Positions 43,910-52,551 of a stretch of 64,000 bases of DNA are shown in pieces. Source of the stretch: Flavobacterium pectinovorum (GTDB lineage Bacteria > Bacteroidota > Bacteroidia > Flavobacteriales > Flavobacteriaceae). Both the position numbers and the translations under genes were made by a program. Below the pieces are notes generated by a model. It made no database searches. It saw nothing but the letters and a program-made list of their open reading frames with translations, and was not told the DNA's origin. Position 1 is the stretch's first letter. Each line of letters begins with the position of its first letter. The stretch covers positions 248,001 through 312,000 of the forward strand of contig NZ_FRBX01000002.1 of the NCBI RefSeq assembly GCF_900142715.1, read 5' to 3'.

Positions 43910-44281
43910 TTATAATTTTTTGTACACATTGCTTAATTTCAAAGCAACGGTGTCGTTAAAATAAGTCGTGTTTTTCACTTTAACCAAATCATCTTCGGTT
44001 GTAACAATGTCAAGTTCCAAGCGCAATTCCGGAGTCGCCTCAGGATTAATAAGCGCCATGAATTTTACATTCGACAGCGTTTGAATCATCAAAGTGCTTT
44101 CAGTAATTTTCTCTGTAAGTTCTTTGATAATCTGAATCATGCAAACGCCGGGCATGATAGGATTTCCAGGAAAATGGCCTTTAAAAACATCGTGTTTTTC
44201 ATTGACCAAAATCGTAATTGTATATTTAGAATCGTTTATTTTTTCTTCTGAGAGAACTTTATAAAAGTCTTTTAAAACCAT
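43910..44281 (-). CDS. Hot-dog 3-hydroxyacyl-ACP dehydratase-like protein
   Basis: 123 residues with the hot-dog core KGHFPGNPIMPGVCMIQIIK. This is the FabA/FabZ-like motif with the catalytic His (about 36) and the G-x-P-x-MPG loop. It likely removes water from beta-hydroxyacyl-ACP during polyene extension. It is the one of the three cluster dehydratase-like proteins that keeps this canonical GHFPGNP loop. Confidence 0.82.
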   Translation of the reverse strand: MVLKDFYKVLSEEKINDSKYTITILVNEKHDVFKGHFPGNPIMPGVCMIQIIKELTEKITESTLMIQTLSNVKFMALINPEATPELRLELDIVTTEDDLVKVKNTTYFNDTVALKLSNVYKKL

Positions 44282-44290
44282 ATTTATTTT

Positions 44291-44908
44291 TTATTTTACT
44301 TTAAAGGTATAACTAATACCAATCTGGAAAACCTGATTTAAAATTAAATCTTCGTAATAATAATTATCGTCATTATCATATTCAATGCCATCATAACCAT
44401 AAATATCAATAAAGCCTTGCTTAAATCTTGCTTCAAATGTTAATCCGTTTGGCAAAGAATAACCCACCCCGGCGATTATAGAAAAATCAAAATCGATAGG
44501 ATCAAAACCATATCTTCCAAAATTATCACTTGTTTTAAAATCTGCAGATGGACCGGCTAAAATATGAAAACCTTGCCCGCCAAAGTGAAATTTAGCCACC
44601 GCATCTAATGAAAGATAGTTTAATTCATATTTTGTTCTCGTTCCAAAGTCAGGATTTTGTTCACTATAATATCGACCTTCAGAACCTTGTCGCGAATACG
44701 TTAATTCAGGTTGAAGTGTGAAATATCTATTGAATTTTATAGCGACTAAACCGCCGGCATAAAAATCAGATTTTAAACCATTGTCATCAATATTTGTTAA
44801 TCTTGAAAGATTTAAACCTCCTCGCAAACCCGGACTAACCGTTACCTGAGCTTGAGACGTTACAATTCCGATAAATAAAATAAAAGCAAGTGTAGTTATT
44901 TTTCTCAT
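44291..44908 (-). CDS. Outer-membrane beta-barrel protein
   Basis: 205 residues. A signal peptide (TLAFILFIGIVTSQAQ) is followed by alternating amphipathic strands: VTVSPGLRGGLNLSRLTNI, FYAGGLVAIKFNRYFTLQPE, LTYSRQGSEGRYY and ending in FQIGISYTFKVK with a terminal aromatic-like pattern. It fits the PorT-type or OMP_b-brl_2-like family. In the cluster it could hold pigment at the outer membrane; no direct evidence. Confidence 0.78.
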   Translation of the reverse strand: MRKITTLAFILFIGIVTSQAQVTVSPGLRGGLNLSRLTNIDDNGLKSDFYAGGLVAIKFNRYFTLQPELTYSRQGSEGRYYSEQNPDFGTRTKYELNYLSLDAVAKFHFGGQGFHILAGPSADFKTSDNFGRYGFDPIDFDFSIIAGVGYSLPNGLTFEARFKQGFIDIYGYDGIEYDNDDNYYYEDLILNQVFQIGISYTFKVK

Positions 44909-44928
44909 TTTTAATTTGGTTTAAATTT

Positions 44929-45564
44929 CTACTCTGATTTAAAATAATTTAATTCAATTTTCAATTTGATATTCTGATGGATAATCTCAATTTTTTCGGC
45001 AAAAATATCGTTTTCCGAATTAAAAAGAAGCGTTATTTTTTCTTTTGTTTTCGACGAATTAATGACTTTCTCTAATTTACGATCTTTTTTTGATATAAAA
45101 AGATAATTATCTCGTTTTCCGTAAGCAGATTTGTAAATATCGTCTGACTCGTTTTCAAATTGCTCCTGAATTTGATATTCTTTCTTTAAAAGCAGTCGAA
45201 AATCATCTCTTAAAGTATTGACTAAAATTTTGCGGTCTAACTCTGATACAATTGAGTTGACTTTAAAAGTTTTTTCAGAAATTTCAAAATCCAGCAATTT
45301 GTTACCAAACTCTGTGGTAAACACAACGCGATGTGTGGTGTCGTTTATTTTCTTGGCAATGAAAATTCCGGATAAGTCGTGACCATAAACCGTAATATTT
45401 GTTTTATAAACATAATCGGTTTTAGAATCTTTAAAATAGGGAACCTCGTAAGATGTTTTATCTAATTTTTTGGGAGTATAATTTTTTGTGACTGAGCCAC
45501 AAGAAATCAAGATAATTGCCAGAAAGCAATTAATTAGTAAAAACTGAATCGTCGATTTTTGCAT
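44929..45564 (-). CDS. Lipoprotein of the pigment cluster (LolB-like role proposed)
   Basis: 211 residues with a lipobox (IILISC, Cys about 22) and a beta-rich body (VYKTNITVYGHDLSGIFIAK, HRVVFTTEFGNKLLDFEISE). No strong family match is visible. It overlaps the lolA gene by 35 bp at the start, so it is translationally coupled. A LolA-lipoprotein-MMPL trio is also found in aryl-polyene clusters, where the lipoprotein is of the LolB-like DUF3261 type; the analogy is by position, not by residues. Confidence 0.7.
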   Translation of the reverse strand: MQKSTIQFLLINCFLAIILISCGSVTKNYTPKKLDKTSYEVPYFKDSKTDYVYKTNITVYGHDLSGIFIAKKINDTTHRVVFTTEFGNKLLDFEISEKTFKVNSIVSELDRKILVNTLRDDFRLLLKKEYQIQEQFENESDDIYKSAYGKRDNYLFISKKDRKLEKVINSSKTKEKITLLFNSENDIFAEKIEIIHQNIKLKIELNYFKSE

Positions 45565-46156
45565 TGATCACTTTATTTTTAAGTACAATTCTGGTATAAT
45601 CTTCAGATGATTCCAGTAGTTTTACTTGTTCTACCGTAGCCTCTTCTTTGTCAAAAGTTAGTTCAATTTGTTTGATGTATTTTTTTAAAGTAGCATCTTT
45701 GGGTACAAATTTCGCAATGTTTTGTCCTTTCAATTTAAAATATGAAATGGTAAATTCTTTGTCGTCAAACATGTTTCCGCTAACGCTTCCGATAATTAAT
45801 TTATTGATGCGGCTAAAAATTTTGCTATTGCCAATATCGACTGCACTTTTTTTGCCTTCGTCATTAATAAGGATTTTACCGTTTTTGAAAACGACACTAT
45901 AATTGTAGGGTTTTTTATATTGCCATTGAAGCAGATTTGGTTCCTTAAAAATCATTTTTCCTGATGTTTCAATGTCCTTAGATAAAAAATCCAAATGTTT
46001 GTACTGAACAAAATCAGTGCTTAAAGTTTTGATTTTTTTAGAAACAATATTTACATCTTCCTTAAAAGAGGCAATTTCTGCAGCCGTCATTTTTTGTTCC
46101 TGAGCAAACAAATTGCCTGAAATAAACAGAATAAGTAGAGCTATTTTAGTTTTCAT
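45530..46156 (-). CDS. lolA: Outer-membrane lipoprotein carrier LolA-like protein
   Basis: 208 residues with signal peptide (IALLILFISGNLFAQ) and the LolA half-barrel: TLSTDFVQYKHLDFLSKDIE (FxQ), SGKMIFKEPNLLQWQYKKPY (LRW-like) and ISYFKLKGQNIAKFVPKD. It carries a lipid or lipoprotein across the periplasm. This is probably a cluster-specific paralogue, not the housekeeping LolA. A 260 bp gap with a repeat separates it from the deacetylase gene. Confidence 0.86.
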   Translation of the reverse strand: MKTKIALLILFISGNLFAQEQKMTAAEIASFKEDVNIVSKKIKTLSTDFVQYKHLDFLSKDIETSGKMIFKEPNLLQWQYKKPYNYSVVFKNGKILINDEGKKSAVDIGNSKIFSRINKLIIGSVSGNMFDDKEFTISYFKLKGQNIAKFVPKDATLKKYIKQIELTFDKEEATVEQVKLLESSEDYTRIVLKNKVINAKIDDSVFTN

Positions 46157-46222
46157 ATTTTGTAAAAATTGTGCTTAAAAATATTTTGCCACAAATTAAA
46201 ATCCATTTGGTATAATTATTTT

Positions 46223-46368
46223 AACACATAGAAACATAGAATCATTGAACTTAAAAAAGGCGTTTCACTTGCATCAACAAATCCCGATGCTTCGGGACTA
46301 TGTGTGAGAAACTAGCTTCTTTTTTGATTACTTTTTTCAAAAGCATAAAATCTATGTTTCTATGTGTT
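46223..46368. repeat. Repeat element with 18 bp inverted ends (copy 1)
   Basis: AACACATAGAAACATAGA (46223-46240) and its exact reverse complement (46351-46368) bracket about 110 bp that contains aaaaaaggcgtttcact and a tcccga-tgct-tcggga hairpin (46282-46297). A second copy of the left end plus aaaaaggcgtttcact is at 63865-63910. It fills most of the 260 bp non-coding gap between lolA and the deacetylase gene. Confidence 0.78.
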
Positions 46369-46416
46369 TAATTAATTTTTATGCATTACAACCGTCAGCT
46401 TGAATTAAAATCCGTT

Positions 46417-47202
46417 TCATCCGCGTTCCATATTATAAGCTTTAAGATTCAAAAGTTCTTCCGTCGAAATCACTTTATAATTGTTTTGCTGTAAAAATTG
46501 CAAAAACTGTTCCAATACTAAAACAGAGTGTGACGCCGTATCATGCAAAAGTACAATTCCGCCGGGAGAAACACGTTTTATTATGCGATTGAAAATTAAA
46601 TTTTGATTTTTTGTTCCCCCGTCGAGCGAACGAATATTCCAGCCAATAACTGTATGTCCGGTTTTTTTAAGAGCTCTTCGAATCGAAGGTGTTGTAACTC
46701 CGTAAGGCGGACGAAAGAAATTTATTTTTTTTGAAGTATATTTTTCTAAAAGCGCATCCGTTTTTTCAATTTCTTCCCTGATTGTTGCAGCATTATAAAA
46801 ATCAAAAAAAGGTGAATGATTGTACGAATGATTTCCAACTAAATGTCCTTCGGTAATAATTTGTTTTAGAATTTCAGGATGGGCTTCAATGTTTTTTCCG
46901 ATGCAGAAAAATGTCGCTTTTACATTGTATTTTTTTAGAAGTTCTAAAATTTCCAAAGTAAAAACACTCGGACCATCATCAAAAGTGATGGCAATTTTTT
47001 TTTCTGTTTCAGATGGATTATTGCAGTATGCTTTTACATGATAATCAGAAGATATTCGGGCAGAACCAACAGCATTAATTCCTAACCAAATCAAAATAAT
47101 TAGAACAAACCACCAAATATTTATTGCTGTATAAAAATTCAAAAGAAACAATAAAAGCAATAAAAGGGCAAAAAATAGTGATATGTTTTTGTGCGTTATC
47201 AT
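46417..47202 (-). CDS. Polysaccharide deacetylase family protein (membrane-anchored)
   Basis: 261 residues. Two N-terminal membrane helices (ISLFFALLLLLLFLLNFYTA and WWFVLIILIWLGINAVG) precede a NodB-type deacetylase domain. TFDDGPS (about 73-79) gives the catalytic Asp pair and HSYNH (125-129) the metal-binding His residues, with FRPPYG following. It removes N-acetyl or O-acyl groups from a glycan or lipid headgroup. It overlaps the next ketosynthase-like gene by 4 bp, which ties it to the pigment operon. Confidence 0.86.
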   Translation of the reverse strand: MITHKNISLFFALLLLLLFLLNFYTAINIWWFVLIILIWLGINAVGSARISSDYHVKAYCNNPSETEKKIAITFDDGPSVFTLEILELLKKYNVKATFFCIGKNIEAHPEILKQIITEGHLVGNHSYNHSPFFDFYNAATIREEIEKTDALLEKYTSKKINFFRPPYGVTTPSIRRALKKTGHTVIGWNIRSLDGGTKNQNLIFNRIIKRVSPGGIVLLHDTASHSVLVLEQFLQFLQQNNYKVISTEELLNLKAYNMERG

Positions 47203-48266
47203 TTTGAGATTAACGTAAAACTATGATTTTTTCCGTTTAACTGATTGTACAGTAAAATGGTTTTGTAAGCTAGTTTTTCAACCGAATTTACTTTTATAAT
47301 TTCCGGAATTTCCTGAGTTTTCAATACTTTCGCCGCCATCCATAAAGCAAAAGCCGAAGCCGTATCGTATTCGCCGCTTAAATGTTTGTAATACAATTGA
47401 GGTGTATTTGCAAAAGAGTTTTCGCCAAGATTCCTGTAATAATTTTCAAAATCAACATTTCCGTCAAAACCTAAAACCAAAGCGTCAATATCTGAAATTT
47501 CCAGGTTATTTGCTTTTAGAAAAGATAACGTTTCCGCTTCAACTTCGTTTTCTTCCAAAGTATTTAGAATCGTAACATCCAAAATTTCTGCATAAGTAGT
47601 TTTTTTTCTTTCATTTTCTAAAACAAAAAAACTGGCGCCTTCTCCATAAACCGCTCCGCTTGTATCAGAATCTAAAAGATTGTAAGGCTGTTGATTATCT
47701 GGTTTTATTCTTCCTGACAATTTAAAAAGCGCCGTAGTATAATCACCATTTTCGTCAACTCCGCCAACCAAAACCGATTGCGCTTCGTCTTCTTCAATTT
47801 GCATTTTAGCATCAATAAGAGCAGATTCAAAAGAAACAGCTCCGTTTACATACGTAAAATTATACCCTTTACATTGCTGTAAAAGTGCAATTTGCGCACC
47901 AACAGTATTGTGTGTAGATTGAATAAATGATGTCGGCGTTAAAAACTCTTCGTTATTATCTAAGATGTTTTTCAGGAATTTTTCAGAATCTTCGATACAT
48001 CCTAAACCTGTTCCGGTAATAATGGCGTCTACGTTTTCAATATTTGCATCTTTCATGGCTATTGCCGAAGCTACAATTCCGTTTTTTACTCCTTTTGCCA
48101 TTCTTCTGGCTGCAGCTGGAGAAATAAAATCTTTGTAAATTGGCGGAACGATTTTAAGCACGTTCTCGTCATGATTGTGTACCGCTTCTTCTAAAAAAAC
48201 AGTATCAAATGTTTTTTGAGTCGAAATACAGCCGATTCCATTTATATATGTTTTTTTTAATTGCAT
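47199..48266 (-). CDS. Ketosynthase-like protein lacking the catalytic Cys and His
   Basis: About 355 residues from MQLKKTYINGIGCISTQKTF. The thiolase-like ketosynthase fold can be followed, but the nucleophile loop reads NGAVSFESAL, with Val144 where active enzymes have Cys. The region of the first His (VHGTATPNND in its neighbour) has no counterpart, and the TGHT site reads SGEYD. This suggests a chain-length-factor-like partner of the ketosynthase encoded upstream (10 bp overlap). In aryl-polyene clusters a ketosynthase and a partner without Cys form a heterodimer; that model is inference here. Confidence 0.78.
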   Translation of the reverse strand: MQLKKTYINGIGCISTQKTFDTVFLEEAVHNHDENVLKIVPPIYKDFISPAAARRMAKGVKNGIVASAIAMKDANIENVDAIITGTGLGCIEDSEKFLKNILDNNEEFLTPTSFIQSTHNTVGAQIALLQQCKGYNFTYVNGAVSFESALIDAKMQIEEDEAQSVLVGGVDENGDYTTALFKLSGRIKPDNQQPYNLLDSDTSGAVYGEGASFFVLENERKKTTYAEILDVTILNTLEENEVEAETLSFLKANNLEISDIDALVLGFDGNVDFENYYRNLGENSFANTPQLYYKHLSGEYDTASAFALWMAAKVLKTQEIPEIIKVNSVEKLAYKTILLYNQLNGKNHSFTLISK

Positions 48267-49459
48267 TTTGAAAATATAAGAGTAGAACAATTTCCTCCAA
48301 AACCAAATGAGTTGGATAAAACATGTTCGATATTTTTATTTTTTAAAGAAGTCTGTGGTTTCAAATCAAATTCTTCCATTGGAGTTTCAAAATTCAAATT
48401 TGGGTAAACCACACTATTTTGAATTGCCAATACACTATAAACAGCTTCAATTGCTGCTGCTGCTGCAAGGGTATGTCCGGTAAAAGGTTTTGTCGAGCTA
48501 AAATCAGGAACTTTTTCATCCTCATAAATTCTTTTTATAGCTCTTCCTTCAGATAAATCATTATTTGGAGTTGCGGTTCCGTGCACGTTGATGTAATCAA
48601 TTTGTGACGGTTTTAAACCCGAAACTTCAAAAGCTTTTTTCATTGCTAAATAAGCTCCATCTCCATTTTCTGAAGAAGCAGTTTGGTGAAAAGCATCGTT
48701 TGCATTTCCGTAACCGGAAACACGGGCCAATACTTTTTTATTTTGTTTAGCAACAACTTCATCAGATTCTAAAACTAAATAAGCTGCGGCTTCACCAAGA
48801 TTTAATCCTTTACGGTTATTGTCAAAAGGTTTGTTATAATCGTCAGATAAAATCATTAAGGTCTTAAATCCGTTTATGGTAAATTTCGCCAAACCATCGG
48901 TTCCGCCCACGATAACGCGATCCAGTTTTCCGGTTTTGATTAAACGAGCACCCAGCATAATTGCATTTGCTGCAGAGGAGCAAGCGGTACTTATTGTAGT
49001 AACAATTCCTTTTAATCCTAATTCTTCAGCAATCTTATCAGCGACATCTCCGCCATCATGACAAGTAATGTATTTCACAAGTTCAGGATGTGTGAAATAA
49101 TCGTAATAATGTTTTTCGGTCATATCCATTCCGCCTACACTTGTAGCCGAAATAAGTCCGGTTCTGAATTCATTTATAGATGTAATTCCTGCATTTTCAA
49201 CAGCTTGTTTGGCAGCAATAGTACCAATCATAGCCGTTCTCGAAAAATTATTATCTTCGGTAAGTTTCAATTCGTTGACCAATTCGTCATTGGTTTTTTT
49301 AATTTCACCTACTTTAATAATATTGGCGTGAACAGTCGAAATATTTTCGATACGGGTAACGCCAATTTTATTTTCAATTAACGAAATATAATTTTCTTCG
49401 ACTGAATTTCCAATCGAAGAGATAATTCCCATTCCTGTTATAGCAACACCTTTATTCAT
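48257..49459 (-). CDS. Beta-ketoacyl-ACP synthase (FabF type), complete catalytic triad
   Basis: 400 residues, KAS II fold. Nucleophile Cys160 lies in TISTACSSAANAIMLGA, His293 in INVHGTATPNND and His329 in TKPFTGHTLAAAAA. The N-terminal VAITGMGIISSIG is normal. It is the likely elongating condensing enzyme. It overlaps the degenerate ketosynthase-like gene by 10 bp, as expected for partners. Upstream lies a 172 bp gap rich in palindromes, then an ACP gene. Confidence 0.92.
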   Translation of the reverse strand: MNKGVAITGMGIISSIGNSVEENYISLIENKIGVTRIENISTVHANIIKVGEIKKTNDELVNELKLTEDNNFSRTAMIGTIAAKQAVENAGITSINEFRTGLISATSVGGMDMTEKHYYDYFTHPELVKYITCHDGGDVADKIAEELGLKGIVTTISTACSSAANAIMLGARLIKTGKLDRVIVGGTDGLAKFTINGFKTLMILSDDYNKPFDNNRKGLNLGEAAAYLVLESDEVVAKQNKKVLARVSGYGNANDAFHQTASSENGDGAYLAMKKAFEVSGLKPSQIDYINVHGTATPNNDLSEGRAIKRIYEDEKVPDFSSTKPFTGHTLAAAAAIEAVYSVLAIQNSVVYPNLNFETPMEEFDLKPQTSLKNKNIEHVLSNSFGFGGNCSTLIFSKCN

Positions 49460-49631
49460 TTTAGATTTCTGATTTTAGATTGTAGATTATTCAATCTTTG
49501 TCAAAGTTTTAAACTTTGACAAAGATTCCTGAATTTTAAATTTAGACTATTGTTTAGGTTTGCAAAAAAATGAAACCCATTAGATTTTGAATATTTCGCT
49601 TTAAGAAATCTAAAGTCTAAAATCTACAATA
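49460..49631. repeat. Palindrome-rich intergenic stretch
   Basis: Contains a second copy (49493-49527) of the AATCTTTGTCAAAGTTT palindrome seen at 32743-32776. An outer inverted pair, tttagatttct (49460-49470) with agaaatctaaa (49604-49614), could fold the whole gap. No gene was found. It separates the ketosynthase and ACP genes inside the cluster. Confidence 0.72.
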
Positions 49632-49889
49632 CTATTTAGTTCTGTTAGCGCTAATATAAGCAGCCATACTTTCTATAGATTGAAAAATGGTTTTTCCTTC
49701 TTTTGGGTCAACCAATTTGATACCATAATCTTTATCTAAAATCACGATCAATTCAAGCGCATCAATCGAGTCTAAACCTAAACCGTCTCCAAACAAAGGA
49801 TCGTTATCAGCAATATCTTCAATTGCAATATCTTCAAGGTTAAGAGTAGTAATGATTTTGTTTTTTAATTCTTCTTTTAATGCTTCCAT
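49632..49889 (-). CDS. Acyl carrier protein
   Basis: 85 residues. The phosphopantetheine attachment site is Ser41 in GLGLDSIDALELIVILD, with acidic helix II around it. It is small and acidic, as expected. It holds the growing acyl chain; a second ACP (62340-62594) differs in sequence, so the two may serve different chains (polyene and resorcinol). It is 2 bp from the upstream ketosynthase-like gene. Confidence 0.95.
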   Translation of the reverse strand: MEALKEELKNKIITTLNLEDIAIEDIADNDPLFGDGLGLDSIDALELIVILDKDYGIKLVDPKEGKTIFQSIESMAAYISANRTK

Positions 49890-49891
49890 GA

Positions 49892-50506
49892 TTATTTATT
49901 ATATAATGTATTGATAGTTTCGTTTTTATATTTTTCGTTTTCTTCTTTACTAATGGTGCAAAGAAATGCTTTATAATTGTCATTAAAAAATTCAACCCAG
50001 CCGCAAAGCACTGTTTCTGCTTTGTTTGAATTCAGCAGAATGTTGGAATAATTCGACATAAATTCAGGATTGAAGGCCTCAAATATAAAGAAAGAATTTT
50101 CACTTTTCAGCTGATGACGAATACTTATTTCGCCCAGACAAATATTTGGCAGCGTATAAACGAAAACTGCCGGACTCGGAAAATAGTTTTCTTTATCAGA
50201 AATAGATTCCTGATACTTAACATCTGTATCTAAACTCGACGATTTATTGGCTAAAACCAAAGCAATATTATTTTCTTTTTCTGCTGAAATTATCGGGCTC
50301 AAAAGCAATTCAGATCCTAAAAAAGCCAATTTGCTCAAAGCATCCATTTTAAAAAACTTCGGATATTGGATGTCAAAATTGCGATAGGCTTGTTTGGAGA
50401 AATCAGCAAAATCTGTTGGTTCAATTTTGAATACAGAAGTTCCGTTCAAAACAATTTCGTTGTTTTGGATTGTGATGTAGGATTGTATGTAGGTATTTTG
50501 AGTCAT
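49892..50506 (-). CDS. Short ketosynthase N-terminal-like protein
   Basis: 204 residues. The motif line runs FFKMDALSKLAFLGSELLLS, NIALVLANKSSSLDTDVKYQ, then PSPAVFVYTLPNICLGEISI, which corresponds to the N-terminal half of ketosynthases and the family I recall as ketoacyl-synt_2. The catalytic Cys and the His half are absent; it ends before them. Proteins of this type are often named chain-length factors in aryl-polyene clusters, but their activity is not proven. It is 2 bp upstream of the ACP gene. Confidence 0.78.
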   Translation of the reverse strand: MTQNTYIQSYITIQNNEIVLNGTSVFKIEPTDFADFSKQAYRNFDIQYPKFFKMDALSKLAFLGSELLLSPIISAEKENNIALVLANKSSSLDTDVKYQESISDKENYFPSPAVFVYTLPNICLGEISIRHQLKSENSFFIFEAFNPEFMSNYSNILLNSNKAETVLCGWVEFFNDNYKAFLCTISKEENEKYKNETINTLYNK

Positions 50507-50520
50507 TGTTTTTATTTAAC

Positions 50521-50574
50521 ACTAATTCCACGAATTGGCACAGATTCTTTTGGGTTTAAATTCCACAAATTAAT
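50521..50574. repeat. cacgaatt-type repeat words
   Basis: actaattccacgaattggcacagatt and a later ttccacaaattaattt share words with the hairpin at 42106-42163 and with 51303-51333 and 52552-52580. They are weak, degenerate copies; the 68 bp gap has no gene. Confidence 0.45.
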
Positions 50575-51186
50575 TTAAGAAACCCAAGTTTGATTAATAT
50601 TTGTAATATGCCATTTACCGGATTTATTTTCAATTGTAATTTCAAATCCCCTTCCACATTTTCCACCTCCGCATGAAGCGCTGGCAATTATAGTTCCCAA
50701 AGTTTTATTTTTATTAAACTTAATATTGGAAATCTCAATCGTACCAACTGGCATTCCACTTTTTTTATCTTCTATATTCCAAAATCGTTCTTCGGGGAAT
50801 TTGGAGGCATATTGAAAATCAAATTTTTTATTGTTTTGAAAAGGCGTTAAATCAAATTTATCATTCCTAATTTTATTGTTTACTACAAAATCATAAACAC
50901 CAATTAAAATTCTGTTTTTATCATTTTTAATACTGTCTTGCTCAATCTGATATCTTTTTAATTTTTCATGATATCCAATCGTGTCTTCTTTATTACTTTT
51001 AAAATCTAGCCGTGGCATTGGTGGTGGCTCCATTGTTCTTCGATCCATATAAATGGAATCTACGATTTCGATAAAAACACTATTCATCACCACTTTTTCA
51101 AAATCAGATTCAGACACTTCTTTCTTTTTACATCCAAAAGATGAAAGAAGAACTAGAGTTATAAATATGCATTTTGATAATTTCAT
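50575..51186 (-). CDS. Hypothetical lipoprotein
   Basis: 203 residues. A lipobox (SSFGC, Cys about 19) is followed by charged residues KKKEVSESDFEK and a mostly soluble periplasmic body with ASASCGGGKCGRGFEITIEN, a Cys-x4-Cys pair of unknown use. The C-terminus ends KWHITNINQTWVS. No family was recognised. It lies between cluster ketosynthase genes but with larger gaps (68 and 147 bp), so it may be an insertion into the cluster rather than a pigment gene. Confidence 0.6.
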   Translation of the reverse strand: MKLSKCIFITLVLLSSFGCKKKEVSESDFEKVVMNSVFIEIVDSIYMDRRTMEPPPMPRLDFKSNKEDTIGYHEKLKRYQIEQDSIKNDKNRILIGVYDFVVNNKIRNDKFDLTPFQNNKKFDFQYASKFPEERFWNIEDKKSGMPVGTIEISNIKFNKNKTLGTIIASASCGGGKCGRGFEITIENKSGKWHITNINQTWVS

Positions 51187-51302
51187 TTCTTAATTCAATT
51201 ATTTTGAACTTGCAAGATTTCTTTGAAAGATGGCTTTTCTTTGAACTGTTCGGAATTTCCGAACAGTTCAAACTATATTAGATAAACAAAAATTCAAAGA
51301 AT

Positions 51303-51333
51303 TTAATCCGTGAAAATTAGTGTAATTCGTGTT
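51303..51333. repeat. gtgaaaattagtgtaattcgtg repeat words, copy A
   Basis: aatccgtgaaaattagtg and taattcgtgtttt lie directly 3' of the ketosynthase gene at 51334. The same phrase recurs at 52552-52580, directly 3' of the thioesterase gene. Confidence 0.6.
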
Positions 51334-52473
51334 TTAATTTATCTTCTCAAAAACCACTGCCGTATTACAACCTCCAAATCCAGAAGCGGTTTTTAGGAAA
51401 TAATTAATAGTGGCATCTTCATTTTTCTCAATAATATTAATCGTTTCGCTTACACCGATTTCGTCAAAACCTTTCGATTCAAAAAGCATATTTTTATTCG
51501 CCGATTCAATGGCTATTACGGTTTCTAATAATCCCGAAGCGCCTAATGTATGACCGTAAAATCCTTTTAAACTATTTATGGGAGCATTTTGCAAATTCAA
51601 ACGACTTAATGCAATCGCTTCCATTTCGTCGTTAAACGGAGTTGCGGTTCCGTGAGCTGAAATATAATCTAATTTATCAGCATCAATCTGAGCTTCTTTC
51701 AAAGCATTCTGGATACTTCTAAACAAACCTTCGCCTGTTCTTGACGGACCCGAAATATGATTCGCATCGTTTATCGAACTATCTCCAATAACTTTTATTT
51801 TAGCGTCTTTGGCTTCCGCCGAAATCAAAACTGCTGCCGTTGCTTCACCTAAACTTACGCCGGTTCTGTTTTTAGAATAAGGTTTACAAGGCAAATCACT
51901 CATCGCCTGGAAAGCATTAAATCCCGATAAAACAAACTCAGAAACTTCGTCGCCGGCAACAACAAAAATGTTGTCGTACAATTCAGACTGAATCATTCTT
52001 TTGGCAATGGAAACGACTAAAATTCCAGAAACACAAGCGTTTGAAACTACAATTGGTTGTGTTTTGAATCCGAAGAAATCAGCAACATTTTTTGCCAAAA
52101 CATCTAAATGTGCGTTGTTGAAACTTGCTTCAGAATCTTCTTTTAATGCCGTAATATTCCCTTTTGTAGTTGAAAGTATAAAAGCGGTTTTTGAATTTAA
52201 TTCAACTCCTGAATTTTTGATAATCGGCTCTAAAGCCAAAATCATCATTTTCTCTAAACGGGAATATTTTTTGTCAGTGCTGATTTTTTCAAAAGCATTG
52301 TTTATTTTTTCAGTAGAAATAATAGAGGCGTAAAATGAATTTGGCATTAAAGAAACATCTCCATGCAATTGAATTCCGGATTCACCACGCAAAATAGCTT
52401 CAACGTTTGATTCAATATCAAATCCTAAAGGTGTGATACAATTGGTTTCGGTGATGTATATTTCTCTTATCAT
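51334..52473 (-). CDS. Beta-ketoacyl-ACP synthase, short form
   Basis: 379 residues with a complete triad: Cys147 (VVSNACVSGILVV), His274 (ISAHGTATPFNDEM) and His308 (GFYGHTLGASG). The ketosynthase fold is intact, but the protein is shorter than the FabF paralogues in this window and its start reads ITETNCITPLGF. It probably handles one of the condensation steps in the polyene chain. Confidence 0.9.
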   Translation of the reverse strand: MIREIYITETNCITPLGFDIESNVEAILRGESGIQLHGDVSLMPNSFYASIISTEKINNAFEKISTDKKYSRLEKMMILALEPIIKNSGVELNSKTAFILSTTKGNITALKEDSEASFNNAHLDVLAKNVADFFGFKTQPIVVSNACVSGILVVSIAKRMIQSELYDNIFVVAGDEVSEFVLSGFNAFQAMSDLPCKPYSKNRTGVSLGEATAAVLISAEAKDAKIKVIGDSSINDANHISGPSRTGEGLFRSIQNALKEAQIDADKLDYISAHGTATPFNDEMEAIALSRLNLQNAPINSLKGFYGHTLGASGLLETVIAIESANKNMLFESKGFDEIGVSETINIIEKNEDATINYFLKTASGFGGCNTAVVFEKIN

Positions 52474-52551
52474 TTTCTCTTTTTTTCATGGCTTAAAATT
52501 AGCCACAGATTGTGCGGATTAAACAGATTTACACAGTTTTTTTTATTTCTT

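Noticed and set aside
49058..49381. Plus-strand 107-residue gene opposite the ketosynthase gene
   Set aside because: It lies antisense to a gene with an intact catalytic triad and has no domain or ribosome-binding signal.
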